DNA of 64,000 nucleotides from Thermus antranikianii DSM 12462 (GTDB taxonomy: Bacteria; Deinococcota; Deinococci; Deinococcales; Thermaceae). A model generated the notes under the pieces. That model saw only the letters and a program-made list of their open reading frames with translations, searched no databases and was not told the DNA's origin. The position numbers and the translations under genes are program-made. Below are positions 42,815 to 51,181 of this stretch, piece by piece (within the stretch, counting starts at the first letter, position 1; the number at the start of each line of letters is the position of its first letter). The stretch covers positions 154,059 through 218,058 of the forward strand of contig NZ_AUIW01000004.1 in the NCBI RefSeq assembly GCF_000423905.1. The letters run 5' to 3'.

Positions 42815-43138
42815 TTAATGCAAGTGAGTATTATTAGCAATAAGCTGCCCCCACACCGCCAGAACCTGAGCGGGGGTTTCCGCTGTCAGATGGGCGGAAA
42901 GTAGGGCCCCCCTGGGGAGCCCTGCTGTCCCTCGATGCTCGGGTAGCTTTCGGTAAGCCTCCTGGACCATTCCCCGCCGGTCCTGCCGGCGCACCTTGAG
43001 GAGGTCTTCCAGCCGGGTGCCATGGCCGAAAAAGGCCGGTGGGCTTACGCTAAACCCAACCTCCCGCAACACCTGGGGCAAGGGATCCAGGGTGAGGACG
43101 GGGTGCGGGGTAAACCCGTGGAGCAAGAGGAGGTTCAT
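42815..43138 (-). pseudogene. Truncated alpha/beta hydrolase remnant
   Basis: 107 codons. The opening NLLLLHGFTPHPVLTLDPLP and FGHGTRLEDLLKVR are those of an alpha/beta hydrolase, and AGLPRGALLSAHLTAE sits where the nucleophile elbow GLSxG should be, with Pro in place of Ser. The frame then stops after AVWGQL and a few junk residues, without the acid and His parts. A functional family member would be about 230-260 residues. It is a decayed remnant whose missing part is where the ZIP promoter now lies. Confidence 0.7.
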
Positions 43139-43214
43139 GCCCCTAGCTTACGCAAATGGGTTTGCCCTTCGGGCAAAGCAACGGGATACCCTGCCTGGAC
43201 GCTTGGAAGGGGGC

Positions 43215-44057
43215 ATGGTAAAACGGGGGGGAATGCTGGGTCAATCACCGGGCCATTCTGGGCGACCTTCAGGCTACCTTGAAGGCAATCTTGCGGAGTT
43301 TCCCTTCTCGGCCTTGGTGGGGGCTTTGATGGGCACCGGCCGCACGGGCCGGCTTCTCGTCCGCACCCCTTACCTGGAGGGGGAGGTCTTCCTGCGAAAC
43401 GGCCAGGTGGTCCACGCCCGGGTGCGCTCGGGGGAAAAGGCCCTGGAGGGGGAGGAGGCCTTGGACCTTCTCACGGGGATCAAACGGGCTCCCTACCGCT
43501 TTGAGCCCGAGGTGTCGCCTCCCCATACCACCCTTCTTGGGGGGCTTGCGGTCCCCGCTCGCCTGGCTGAGGCCGAGGCTCAGTGGCGGGGGCTTGCCCT
43601 CCCCGCCGACTGGGGGTACGTCCTGCGCCTGCCCGCCAAGGGGGGTGAGGTAGAGCTTGGCCCCGAGGCCTTGCGAGTGCTCGCCCAGGTGGAAGGGAAA
43701 CGCATCGTGGAGGTGCTCCTGGCTCCGGGGACTTTGCGCCTGGCCCGCATCCTGCACACCCTTTTGCAAATGGGGGCCCTCGAGGCGGTCCCCCTGGTGG
43801 AGGTGGCGCCCGCTTCCCTTCTGGTCCTTCCCATCTACGGCCCGGGGTCCGGGGTGGCCTATGTGGATGAGGCCCTTTACGCCGAGTGGGCCCGGGCCAT
43901 CCGCCACGGGTTCCGCTTGCGCCTAAGGCCTCCCGAGGTGGTGATGGAGGTGCGGCCCAGGCCCAATATCCCGGGCCGGCTGGGCCTATTGGAGGAGGAT
44001 CTGAGGCGCCTTCGCCTCAGGCGGGGGGATAGGGTGGAGGTGGTGCCGGAGGTATAG
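43215..44057 (+). CDS. DUF4388-like protein
   Basis: 280 residues from ATG at 43215 with GGAAGGGGG before it; a second ATG at 43233 is possible, and the long open frame further upstream has no support. Residues about 18-110 match a DUF4388 domain: YLEGNLAEFPFSALVGALMG, TGRTGRLLV and GEVFLRNGQVVHARV. The middle is helical (GPEALRVLAQVEGKRIVEVL, a winged-helix-like piece seen in other DUF4388 proteins). The last 70 residues are less clear and end RRGDRVEVVPEV. DUF4388 proteins occur in signalling and gliding contexts in several phyla. The symporter gene starts two bases after the stop. Confidence 0.75.
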   Translation: MVKRGGMLGQSPGHSGRPSGYLEGNLAEFPFSALVGALMGTGRTGRLLVRTPYLEGEVFLRNGQVVHARVRSGEKALEGEEALDLLTGIKRAPYRFEPEVSPPHTTLLGGLAVPARLAEAEAQWRGLALPADWGYVLRLPAKGGEVELGPEALRVLAQVEGKRIVEVLLAPGTLRLARILHTLLQMGALEAVPLVEVAPASLLVLPIYGPGSGVAYVDEALYAEWARAIRHGFRLRLRPPEVVMEVRPRPNIPGRLGLLEEDLRRLRLRRGDRVEVVPEV

Positions 44058-44059
44058 CT

Positions 44060-45415
44060 ATGGATATCCTGGCCTTAAACGAGTATCTCAACCGAGTGGT
44101 ATACGGCTTTCCCATGAAGCTGGTCTTCCTCCTGGTGGGGGCCTATCTGGTCATCTTCCAGATCCGCTGGTTCAGCGCCCCCTTGCGGATGATGCGGGTT
44201 TCCTTCAGCGAGACCCTGGGGGCGATCCGCGAGCGCGCCTACGGCTTTGGCGGGCAGATCACGCCCTTTCAGGCCACCATGGTGGCCCTCTCCGCCACGG
44301 TGGGAACCGGGCACCTTTTGGGTATGCTGGCGGCGGTCCTCATAGGGGGTCCAGGGGCGGTTTTCTGGATGTGGCTGGGCTACTTCTTCGGCACCGGTAC
44401 CAAGTTCGCTGAGGCCACCTTGGCGGTTCATTTCCGCCGCCGCTATGCCGATGGCTCGGTTTCCGGCGGGCCCATGTACTACCTGTACCGGGGTCTCCCC
44501 AGGCTTCGTTTTCTGGCCTACTTCTTCGCCTTCTTCGCCGCCGTGGCCGCTTTTGGCATCGGCAACCTCTCCCAAGCTGGGGCGGTGGGGGGCGCCCTGG
44601 CTCCCCTAGGGGTACCTCCGGCTTTGGTGGGCCTTTTCCTGGCCCTGCTGGTGGGGGTGGTGCTGGGTGGAGGCATCGTGTGGGTAGCCCGTTTCGCCCA
44701 AGTGGTGGTGCCCTTGAAGCTCCTTCTCTTTTTGGTGGCGGTGGTTCCCCTTTTGGTGGTTTACGGGGGCCAGCTTCCGGAGGCCCTGGCCCTGGTCTTC
44801 CAGGCGGCCTTCAACCCGGAGGCAGCCTTGGGAGGGGCAGCGGGGTATAGCCTCTTCGCCGCCATCAACGCCGGGCTTGGCCGGGGCATCTTCGCCAACG
44901 AGGCGGGCTTGGGCTCCGCGCCCATCGCCCACGCCCAGGCCCAGGTGGACCATCCCGTGCGCCAGGGCTTCTGGGGGGTTACCGAGATGTTCGTGAGCTT
45001 CCTGGTGACCAGCCTAACCGCCCTTACCTTCATCGCCTCGGGGCTTTGGCGAGAGGGGGGAAGTGCTGCTGAGGCGGCGGGTGCCCTTTTCCAAGCCCAT
45101 CCCCTAGGGGGGTTTGTCCTGGCCGTCACCGTGGCGGTTTTTGCCCTGGGGACCATGGTCTCCTGGGGATTTTACGGGGAGGAGGCTGCGGCCTTCCTCT
45201 TCGGGGAGGGGATCCGCTGGCCCTACCGCCTCACCTTCGCCGTCTTGGCCTTTGTGGGGCCTTTGGGGGGCCTCGAGGCCTTCTTGGCCATCTCCGACAC
45301 CCTAAACGGCTTCATGGCCATACCCAACCTCCTGGGCCTCATCCTCCTGGGGCCGGTGGTGGGCCGGCTGGTCTACGGCTTCTTCCGGGGCGAGCCCTGG
45401 ATACCACCCCGCTGA
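44060..45415 (+). CDS. Sodium:alanine symporter family protein (AGCS)
   Basis: 451 residues with about eleven membrane helices. Family signatures: GGQITPFQATMVALSATVGTG near residue 66 (sodium and substrate site), GGPMYYLYRGL near 137 and INAGLGRGIFANEAGLGSAPI near 272. It imports alanine, glycine or related amino acids with sodium. The ribosome site GGAGGT lies within the last codons of the DUF4388 gene, so the two are co-translated. It converges on the 132-residue unknown gene with a 30-base gap and no clear terminator. Confidence 0.93.
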   Translation: MDILALNEYLNRVVYGFPMKLVFLLVGAYLVIFQIRWFSAPLRMMRVSFSETLGAIRERAYGFGGQITPFQATMVALSATVGTGHLLGMLAAVLIGGPGAVFWMWLGYFFGTGTKFAEATLAVHFRRRYADGSVSGGPMYYLYRGLPRLRFLAYFFAFFAAVAAFGIGNLSQAGAVGGALAPLGVPPALVGLFLALLVGVVLGGGIVWVARFAQVVVPLKLLLFLVAVVPLLVVYGGQLPEALALVFQAAFNPEAALGGAAGYSLFAAINAGLGRGIFANEAGLGSAPIAHAQAQVDHPVRQGFWGVTEMFVSFLVTSLTALTFIASGLWREGGSAAEAAGALFQAHPLGGFVLAVTVAVFALGTMVSWGFYGEEAAAFLFGEGIRWPYRLTFAVLAFVGPLGGLEAFLAISDTLNGFMAIPNLLGLILLGPVVGRLVYGFFRGEPWIPPR

Positions 45416-45445
45416 CCGGCGGTTTTTCCAAGGGACGGTTCTCGT

Positions 45446-45844
45446 TCAATGGAATAGCGCCCGTATGGCCTTTTCCAGCTCCTCTCCCGTTTTGCGGTCC
45501 AGGGTGAGCTTGACCCTGAGGGCCACCCGTAAGGCTTCCTCCTCGAGGGCCTCCCGGCTTTGGCACCCCTCCAGGCTGGCCACAAAGGGGTCGGCCTTGG
45601 AGCCGAGCCGGGTTTTGAGGAGGCCCACCAACTTCTGGCAAAGCTCCTTGGCGCCCTCCACGGGCAGGATCAAGCCCCGCTTGAGAAGAGCGGCCAGGAT
45701 GGCGTAGGCCTCCTCCCCGAGGCCGCTTTCCCGCACCACCTCCTCCTCGGTGCGCCGACCGTCGCAAAGGGTGTAGACCCGCCACTCCTCGGGGGTGGGC
45801 TTCCAGTCGGTTTCCGGAGGGTTGGGGTTACGGCGAAAGACCAT
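45446..45844 (-). CDS. Hypothetical protein with winged-helix-like N-terminus
   Basis: 132 residues from MVFRRNPNPPETDWKPTPEE. Residues about 16-60 (VYTLCDGRRTEEEVVRESGL to ALLKRGLILP) look like a small winged helix of the kind found in DUF4388-type proteins. The C-terminal half is helical and Leu/Glu/Lys-rich with a weak strand. No family is recognised. It is the last gene of the M20-YbaK operon, ten bases after the small membrane protein gene. Confidence 0.65.
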   Translation of the reverse strand: MVFRRNPNPPETDWKPTPEEWRVYTLCDGRRTEEEVVRESGLGEEAYAILAALLKRGLILPVEGAKELCQKLVGLLKTRLGSKADPFVASLEGCQSREALEEEALRVALRVKLTLDRKTGEELEKAIRALFH

Positions 45845-45854
45845 GGCTCCATGG

Positions 45855-46139
45855 CTACAAGGAGGCCACGATGGCATCCAACAAGCGCAGGACCATGTAG
45901 ACGAAGACCGCCCCCAAAAGGAGGATCAGGGAGAGGAGGAAGAGGAGAAGGCTGCTGGGCTCACTCCAGGTGAGAATCAGGACCACCAGGTAGGCCAGGG
46001 CAAAGAAGACGATGAGCCCTAGCATTTTCCCGCCCCTTTCTCCTATGACCCCGCCGGGGATGGCCCGCTTTAGCCGAAAGCCGTAGAGGACGTTATAGAC
46101 CATGATCAAAAGGCCTAAGAGCAGCGAGAACTTTTCCAT
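45855..46139 (-). CDS. Small membrane protein (three helices)
   Basis: 94 residues with three hydrophobic segments: an N-terminal one (FSLLLGLLIMVYNVLYGF), then LGLIVFFALAYLVVLILTW and SLLLFLLSLILLLGAVFVYM. A basic loop (RLKRAIPGGVIGERGGK) joins the first two. No family is recognised. It sits nine bases after the 92-residue gene. Confidence 0.7.
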   Translation of the reverse strand: MEKFSLLLGLLIMVYNVLYGFRLKRAIPGGVIGERGGKMLGLIVFFALAYLVVLILTWSEPSSLLLFLLSLILLLGAVFVYMVLRLLDAIVASL

Positions 46140-46148
46140 GGCTCCATT

Positions 46149-46427
46149 CTAGCCTTTCCATTCCCGGATGGGTATCAGCTCTCCCCCCTCAATGCGTTTG
46201 CGCACGGGGCGGTAGCGGGTGTCGAACCAGATTTCCAGGACCGCCCGGTCCAGGCTCTTGGGAGCCACGATCTCCTTGCGCACGTAGTAGCCTCCTTCCA
46301 CCGGGCTGATCTCCATGCTCTTGGAGAGCCTAAGCTCCACCACTTCGCCGCTTTTCGTGCGCACCCGCACCCGGAAGGCCAAAGGGCCTTCGGGCTTCAC
46401 ATGGGGGTCTTTACGGAAGAACCACAT
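46149..46427 (-). CDS. Hypothetical protein, 92 residues
   Basis: Starts MWFFRKDPHVKPEGPLAFRV at 46427, two bases after the YbaK stop. It is rich in charged beta-strand-like stretches (RVRVRTKSGEVVELRLSKSM, VLEIWFDTRYRPVRK). Soluble, basic, probably all-beta. No family is recognised. Its position between YbaK and the membrane gene makes it part of the operon. Confidence 0.65.
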   Translation of the reverse strand: MWFFRKDPHVKPEGPLAFRVRVRTKSGEVVELRLSKSMEISPVEGGYYVRKEIVAPKSLDRAVLEIWFDTRYRPVRKRIEGGELIPIREWKG

Positions 46428-46429
46428 GC

Positions 46430-46906
46430 CTAGGCCTCCTTGAGATCGGCCACCTGGGCTCCTGTGAGGGCCAGAAGTTCCTCTGGGGTCAGGGAGAAGA
46501 GGGCCTTGGGGGTACCCCCTGCGGCCCAAACCAGGGGGTAAACCAGGAGGTCCTGATCCAAAAAGGCCGGAAGAGGGGTTTCGTGCCCCACAGGGGGCAC
46601 CCCGCCGATGGCGTAGCCGGTCAGGGCGCGCACCTCCTCCGGGGTGGCCCGCCTCAGGGCTTCGCCCGTGACCTTTTGGGCCTTGGATGGGTCCAGGCGG
46701 TTCCTACCGCTTATCAGGAAGAGGTAGGCCCCTTTTTCTCCCAAGAAGATCAGGCTTTTCACAATCTGACCCACCTCGGCCCCCACGGCCTCTGCCGCCT
46801 CCTGGGCGGTGCGGGTGGAGGTGGGAAGCTCCACCACCCTTAGGTGGCCGAATCCCTTTTCCTCCAAGGCCCTTTGTACCTTCTTTGCAGAAGGGGAGAG
46901 GTTCAT
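46430..46906 (-). CDS. YbaK/EbsC-family aminoacyl-tRNA deacylase
   Basis: 158 residues. The conserved Lys of the editing site is in GQIVKSLIFLG, the family loop GYAIGGVPPVGHETPLPAFL is complete, and FLISGRNRLDPSKAQ fits as well. Members deacylate Cys-tRNA(Pro) or other misacylated tRNAs. This free-standing copy resembles the Cys-tRNA(Pro) deacylase more than the ProRS insertion domain. It is coupled to the M20 gene by an ATGA overlap. Confidence 0.9.
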   Translation of the reverse strand: MNLSPSAKKVQRALEEKGFGHLRVVELPTSTRTAQEAAEAVGAEVGQIVKSLIFLGEKGAYLFLISGRNRLDPSKAQKVTGEALRRATPEEVRALTGYAIGGVPPVGHETPLPAFLDQDLLVYPLVWAAGGTPKALFSLTPEELLALTGAQVADLKEA

Positions 46907-48018
46907 AAGGCATAGAGGAGTTCGGCCAGAAGGGCCACGCGCCTGGGGATTTCTGAAACCACCACGTACTCGGTCTTCTGGTGGGCGTCGCCTCCAAAGA
47001 GACCGAGGCCATCCAGGGTGGGCACCCCAAGGGCGGCGGTGAAGTTGCCGTCCGATCCCCCGCCCACCCGTCCCGGGCGCAAGGAGAGGCCCAGGGCCTC
47101 GCCGATGGCCCGGGCCTTCTCGAAGAGGGCCAGGCTTTCCGCCGTGGGCTCCATGGGAGGGCGGTTAAGGCCACCGGAAAGCTCCAGCCTGGCCCCGGGG
47201 AGGATGGGGGTGAGGTTTTTGAGGCCCTCCTCCACCCGCTTCACCTCCTCCAGGGTCCAGGCCCGGAGGTCGATCTCCACCCAGGCTTCCTCCGCCACCA
47301 CGTTGCTCACCGTGCCCCCCGCCACCACGTTGGGGCCCAGGGTGGTGCCCTTTGCCCGGTCCTCGAGGGCCGCCACCTTCACGATCTGGTGGGCGAGTTC
47401 CAGGATGGCGTTCACCCCCTTTTCCGGCTCCACTCCTTGGTGGGCAGCCTTGCCCAGGGCCTTAAGCCGGTAAAGCCCTACCCCTTTTCGGGCCACCTTG
47501 AGGTCCCCTTCCGACGTGGGGGGCTCGAGGACCAACACCGCCCGGGCCTTCCTGGCGGCGGCCTCGATGAGGGGCCGGCTTTCCTTGGAGCCGATTTCCT
47601 CGTCAGGGGTGAAGAGGATTTCCAAAGAGGGGAGCTTCCTTCCCGTGGCCTCCGCGTGGCGAAGGGCATAGAGCAAGGCCACGATGCCTCCTTTCATGTC
47701 GTAGACCCCGGGCCCCACCGCCCGGTCCCTTTCCACACGGAAGGGCTCGGGGAAGCTTCCCTTGGGATGGACGGTGTCGTAGTGGCAAAGCACCAGGACC
47801 GGGGCCCCTTCCCCTTCCCGCTTCAAGAGCAGAATGGGGCCCAAGGGGGTGTCCTTGCGGGAAAGCCGCCCCTGGAGGGGCCCGAAGGCCTCTTCCAGGA
47901 AGGCCGCCGCTTCCATTAGGCCCTTCAGGTCCTTGGAGGGGGATTCCCGGCGCACGAAGGCCTCGAGGTCCTTCAAGAACTCAGGGAGCTTCGCCTGCAT
48001 CCAGGCTAGGGTTTCCAT
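46903..48018 (-). CDS. M20-family metallopeptidase (carboxypeptidase G2-like)
   Basis: 371 residues from METLAWMQAKLPEF at 48018. Zinc ligands appear in LVLCHYDTVHPKGSF (His), GPGVYDMKGGIVAL (Asp), FTPDEEIGSKESR (Glu-Glu) and GLFGGDAHQKTEYV (His). The arrangement and the NVVAGGTVSNVVAEE lid block match the glutamate carboxypeptidase / CPG2 branch. No signal peptide. CATAAT at 48030-48025 lies six bases before the ATG, so it may be leaderless; it heads an operon with YbaK and three small genes. It diverges from rpsA. Confidence 0.9.
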   Translation of the reverse strand: METLAWMQAKLPEFLKDLEAFVRRESPSKDLKGLMEAAAFLEEAFGPLQGRLSRKDTPLGPILLLKREGEGAPVLVLCHYDTVHPKGSFPEPFRVERDRAVGPGVYDMKGGIVALLYALRHAEATGRKLPSLEILFTPDEEIGSKESRPLIEAAARKARAVLVLEPPTSEGDLKVARKGVGLYRLKALGKAAHQGVEPEKGVNAILELAHQIVKVAALEDRAKGTTLGPNVVAGGTVSNVVAEEAWVEIDLRAWTLEEVKRVEEGLKNLTPILPGARLELSGGLNRPPMEPTAESLALFEKARAIGEALGLSLRPGRVGGGSDGNFTAALGVPTLDGLGLFGGDAHQKTEYVVVSEIPRRVALLAELLYAL

Positions 48019-48057
48019 GGGCTCATTATGACCCAACCCCAAGAGGCCTGGTGCCTC

Positions 48058-48086
48058 TTGGCAAGGGGGCCTCCCCGTGGTATAAA
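48058..48086 (+). promoter_or_regulatory. rpsA promoter
   Basis: TTGGCA (48058-48063), 17 bases, TATAAA (48081-48086). It is followed by a leader of about 125 bases before the rpsA ATG. Confidence 0.8.
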
Positions 48087-48092
48087 GGAAGG

Positions 48093-48216
48093 GTATGCCC
48101 TTCGGGGCCGGTTCACACGGAAGCGGGGAGTGAGGCTTCTCCCCCTCCTTTTCGTGTGGACGTGCGCAAAATGCGCCCGCCTTCTCTGGAAGGCGTGTAA
48201 GGAGGAAAGAGGCGGC
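48093..48216 (+). promoter_or_regulatory. Structured rpsA leader
   Basis: At least three hairpins fit: a two-part stem CACACG...CGTGTG (48114-48119 with 48153-48158) enclosing GGGGAG...CTCCCC (48125-48130 with 48139-48144); GCGCA-aaa-TGCGC (48064+100 region, 48164-48176); and GCCTTC-tctg-GAAGGC (48179-48194). The last is followed by the Shine-Dalgarno GTAAGGAGGAAAG. Ribosomal protein S1 genes are often autoregulated through such leaders. Confidence 0.55.
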
Positions 48217-49845
48217 ATGGAAGAAAAGGCGATCCAGGTCAGCGAAGCCAACTTGACCCCAGGCCAGACCTTCAGCATGGAGGAGGCCCTTCAGGAAACC
48301 GAGGCCCGCTTGGAAAAGCGCGTGCGCCCGGGCCAGATCCTGACGGGCAAGGTGGTCCTGGTGGGTTCGGAGGGTGTGGCGGTAGATATCGGCGCGAAGA
48401 CGGAAGGCACCATTCCCTTTAACGAGCTTACGGAGAAGTCCCTTCCCGAGGAGGAGCTACGGGCTCTTTTCAAGCCTGGGGACCAGGTGCGGGTCCAGGT
48501 GATCAAGGTGGACCCCGAAACGGGCCAGGTTCTTCTTTCCCGCAAGCGGGTGGAGGCCACGGAGCACTGGGACCGCATCCGGGAGCTTTATGAGAAGGGC
48601 GAGCCGGTGACCGTCACCGTAAAGGAGAAGGTCAAGGGAGGCGTGGTTGCCGACCTGGATGGCGTGTCCGCCTTCATCCCTGCTTCGCAGCTGGACCTCA
48701 AGCGCATCCCCAACCTGGATGCTTACGTGGGCCAGCAGATCCTGGTGAAGATCATCGAGTTTAACCGCAAGAAGGGGCGGGTTCTCCTCTCCCGTCGGGC
48801 GGTTTTGGAAGAGGAACAGAAGCGGGCCAAGGAGGCCTTTTTCCAAAGCCTGCAGCCCGGCCAGGTGGTGGAGGGTACGGTGGTGGACGTCACCGACTTC
48901 GGGGCCTTCGTGAACCTGGGCCCGGTGGACGGCCTGGTGCACCGTTCCGAGATCACCTGGGGGCGGTTTAACCACCCCAAGGAGGTCATCCACAAGGGGC
49001 AGAAGGTGCGGGCCCAGGTGGTTTCCGTGGACCCCGAGAAGGAGCGGGTCAACCTTTCCATCAAGGCCCTGATCCCCGATCCCTGGACCACCGTGGCCGA
49101 GAAGTACCCGGTGGGAAGCCGGGTCCGGGGCAAGGTGGTGGGCCTCACCCAGTTCGGGGCCTTCGTGGAGGTGGAGCCTGGCCTCGAGGGGCTCATCCAC
49201 ATCTCCGAACTCTCCTGGACCAAAAGGCCCAAGCACCCCTCCGAGGTGGTGAAAGAGGGGGACGAGGTGGAAGCGGTGGTCCTTCGGCTGGACCCCAGTG
49301 AGCGCCGCCTTTCCCTAGGGCTCAAGCAGACCCAGCCCGATCCCTGGCAGCTCCTCACCGAGAAGTATCCCCCGGGCACCGTGGTGAAGGGCAAGATCAC
49401 CGGAATCACCGATTTTGGGGTCTTCGTGGAGCTGGAGCCCGGCATGGAGGGGCTGGTCCACGTTTCCGAGCTGGATCACGGGCGTATCGAAAACCCCGCT
49501 GCCCTCTTCAAGAAGGGGGAGGAGATGGAGGTGGTGGTCCTCAACATCGACCCCGTGGAGCAGCGGATCTCCCTCTCCCGCAAGCGCCTTCTGCCCCCGC
49601 CGCCTCCTAAGGCCGAGGAGGAGCGGCCTCGCCGGGCCAAGGGCAAGGAGGCCCGGGGCAAGAGAAAGCCTGGACCCCGCCGGGCGGTAAAAGAGGAGCG
49701 CCGGGAATACGAGTATGGGGCCGTGGCCGAGTACAACCTGTACGATGCTTCGGCGGTGCCCACCACAGGCGCCAGTGTGAAGCTGGGCGACCTCTACGGC
49801 GACCTGCTGGCGAGCCTGGGCCTCGAGGAGGAAAAGACCTCTTAG
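48217..49845 (+). CDS. rpsA: 30S ribosomal protein S1
   Basis: 542 residues. Five S1 RNA-binding domains are seen, at about residues 36-113, 127-200, 213-287, 300-373 and 387-460, each with the GxVxxxxxFGAFV-type strand (for example GTVVDVTDFGAFVNLGPVDG). This is one fewer than E. coli S1, in line with related phyla. The tail is Pro-rich, then basic (RRAKGKEARGKRKPGPRR), ending in an acidic stretch. It brings mRNA to the ribosome, although many genes here seem leaderless and may need it less. The start is the ATG behind GGAGGAAAG; an open frame to 48028 covers the promoter and is not used. Confidence 0.96.
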   Translation: MEEKAIQVSEANLTPGQTFSMEEALQETEARLEKRVRPGQILTGKVVLVGSEGVAVDIGAKTEGTIPFNELTEKSLPEEELRALFKPGDQVRVQVIKVDPETGQVLLSRKRVEATEHWDRIRELYEKGEPVTVTVKEKVKGGVVADLDGVSAFIPASQLDLKRIPNLDAYVGQQILVKIIEFNRKKGRVLLSRRAVLEEEQKRAKEAFFQSLQPGQVVEGTVVDVTDFGAFVNLGPVDGLVHRSEITWGRFNHPKEVIHKGQKVRAQVVSVDPEKERVNLSIKALIPDPWTTVAEKYPVGSRVRGKVVGLTQFGAFVEVEPGLEGLIHISELSWTKRPKHPSEVVKEGDEVEAVVLRLDPSERRLSLGLKQTQPDPWQLLTEKYPPGTVVKGKITGITDFGVFVELEPGMEGLVHVSELDHGRIENPAALFKKGEEMEVVVLNIDPVEQRISLSRKRLLPPPPPKAEEERPRRAKGKEARGKRKPGPRRAVKEERREYEYGAVAEYNLYDASAVPTTGASVKLGDLYGDLLASLGLEEEKTS

Positions 49846-49862
49846 GTTGTAGGGAGAACGCT

Positions 49863-49896
49863 AGGGCCCCCGCCTGTGGCGGGGGCCCTCTTTCTA
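49863..49896 (+). terminator. Rho-independent terminator of rpsA
   Basis: AGGGCCCCCGCC (49863-49874) pairs perfectly with GGCGGGGGCCCT (49878-49889) around a three-base loop, followed by CTTTCT. It also separates rpsA from the convergent fbc operon. Confidence 0.9.
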
Positions 49897-49909
49897 AGGC
49901 TACGGGGGC

Positions 49910-51172
49910 CTAAGCCTTATGCGGGATTCTTTCTTTTCCGTAGAAGATGCGGAGCAAGGTGTAGGAAACGATGTAGGTGAGCAGGGGACCGCCCAGAACC
50001 AGGGTCCAGAGCACAGCGTTGTTTCCCAGGATGGAGCCCTGTTGCTGGAAGTCGATCTTGTACCCCGCCAGGGTGGCCATGAGGAAGAAGACCAAAAGGG
50101 AGAGGATGACGCTGGTGCGCACCGGATGCTCTGAGGGAAGCTCCATGTAGCGCATCTTGTCCTTGCGGGTGTCCACGAAGGGCAAAAGAAGCCCCACCAG
50201 GCCCAGGATCCCCGGGATCACCACCCCCCCGATGAACTCCGGTCCTATGGTGGCCCCGAAGAGGTGGAACTCCCAGCTGGAGGGGATGATCTGCAGGATG
50301 CCGTAGATCCAGAGGAAGTACCAGTCGGGCTTGACCGCAGGGGTATTGGGCGTGGGAGGGCCGAAGGCCTCGATGGGGTGGGCCAGGAAGGCCCCGGCGA
50401 TCATGGTCATGATGCCCACGTACAGGGCGAAGAGGATGCCCATCATCACCAGCTGTTGGGGGTACATGGGTACCCCGAGGATCTTTCCGGGGGCTACCCT
50501 TTCTGCATACCGGGGCTGGGTGTGCTTCTGCTTCATCATGATGGCCAGGTGGACCCCGATGAGGGCCATGAGGAGGAGGGGGAGCCAGAGGACGTGGAGA
50601 CTGTAAAGCCGGGGGATGGACTTCTCTGAGCCCGGGAACTCCCCGCCGAACATCACCTGGGCCAGGGTGGTTCCCACCCAGGGGATGGAGTTTGCGATTC
50701 CGTAGCCGATGCGGGTGGCGGTGACCGCGTAGTTGTCATAGGGAAGGGCATAGCCGGTGAAGGCGGTGACCACCGCCAGGCCCAAAAGGGCCAGGCCCAC
50801 CAGGTAGTTGAGCTCCCGGGGTTTCTTGTAGGCCCCCGAGAGGAGGATGCGGAGCATGTGCAAGAAGGCGGCGGCGATCATCACGTGGGCCGACCAATGG
50901 TGGAGGCTACGGATCACCGCCCCGAAGGGAAGGCTGTCTATGTAGAGGACGCTGGCGTAAGCAGCGGGTACGGTGCGGCCGTCGGGGAGCTTGACCTCCC
51001 GGATGGAAGGCTCAAAGTTCAAGGTGAGGAAGATGCCGGTGAGCACCAGGACGACGAAGGCGAAGAGGGTGATCTCCCCCAGGAAGAAGGAATGGTGTAC
51101 CGGGAAGGCCTTGCGCAAGACCTTCTGGTAGAGGCCCGTGAGGTCCAGGCGTTCGTCTAGCCATTTGTACAT
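49910..51172 (-). CDS. fbcB: Cytochrome b subunit of the bc complex
   Basis: 420 residues, one continuous chain (b6 and subunit IV parts fused). The haem-ligand His residues lie in IRSLHHWSAHVMIAAAFLHM and in YSLHVLWLPLLLMALIGVHL. The quinol-site motif PEWY appears as PDWYFLW. There are about nine membrane helices. It oxidises menaquinol and passes electrons across two b haems. It is last in the fbcC-fbcX-fbcF-fbcB order known from T. thermophilus, nine bases after fbcF. Confidence 0.95.
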   Translation of the reverse strand: MYKWLDERLDLTGLYQKVLRKAFPVHHSFFLGEITLFAFVVLVLTGIFLTLNFEPSIREVKLPDGRTVPAAYASVLYIDSLPFGAVIRSLHHWSAHVMIAAAFLHMLRILLSGAYKKPRELNYLVGLALLGLAVVTAFTGYALPYDNYAVTATRIGYGIANSIPWVGTTLAQVMFGGEFPGSEKSIPRLYSLHVLWLPLLLMALIGVHLAIMMKQKHTQPRYAERVAPGKILGVPMYPQQLVMMGILFALYVGIMTMIAGAFLAHPIEAFGPPTPNTPAVKPDWYFLWIYGILQIIPSSWEFHLFGATIGPEFIGGVVIPGILGLVGLLLPFVDTRKDKMRYMELPSEHPVRTSVILSLLVFFLMATLAGYKIDFQQQGSILGNNAVLWTLVLGGPLLTYIVSYTLLRIFYGKERIPHKA

Positions 51173-51181
51173 GCTTCCCTC

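Noticed and set aside
48028..48216. N-terminal extension of rpsA to 48028
   Set aside because: It covers the promoter and folded leader, and the chosen ATG has a strong Shine-Dalgarno.
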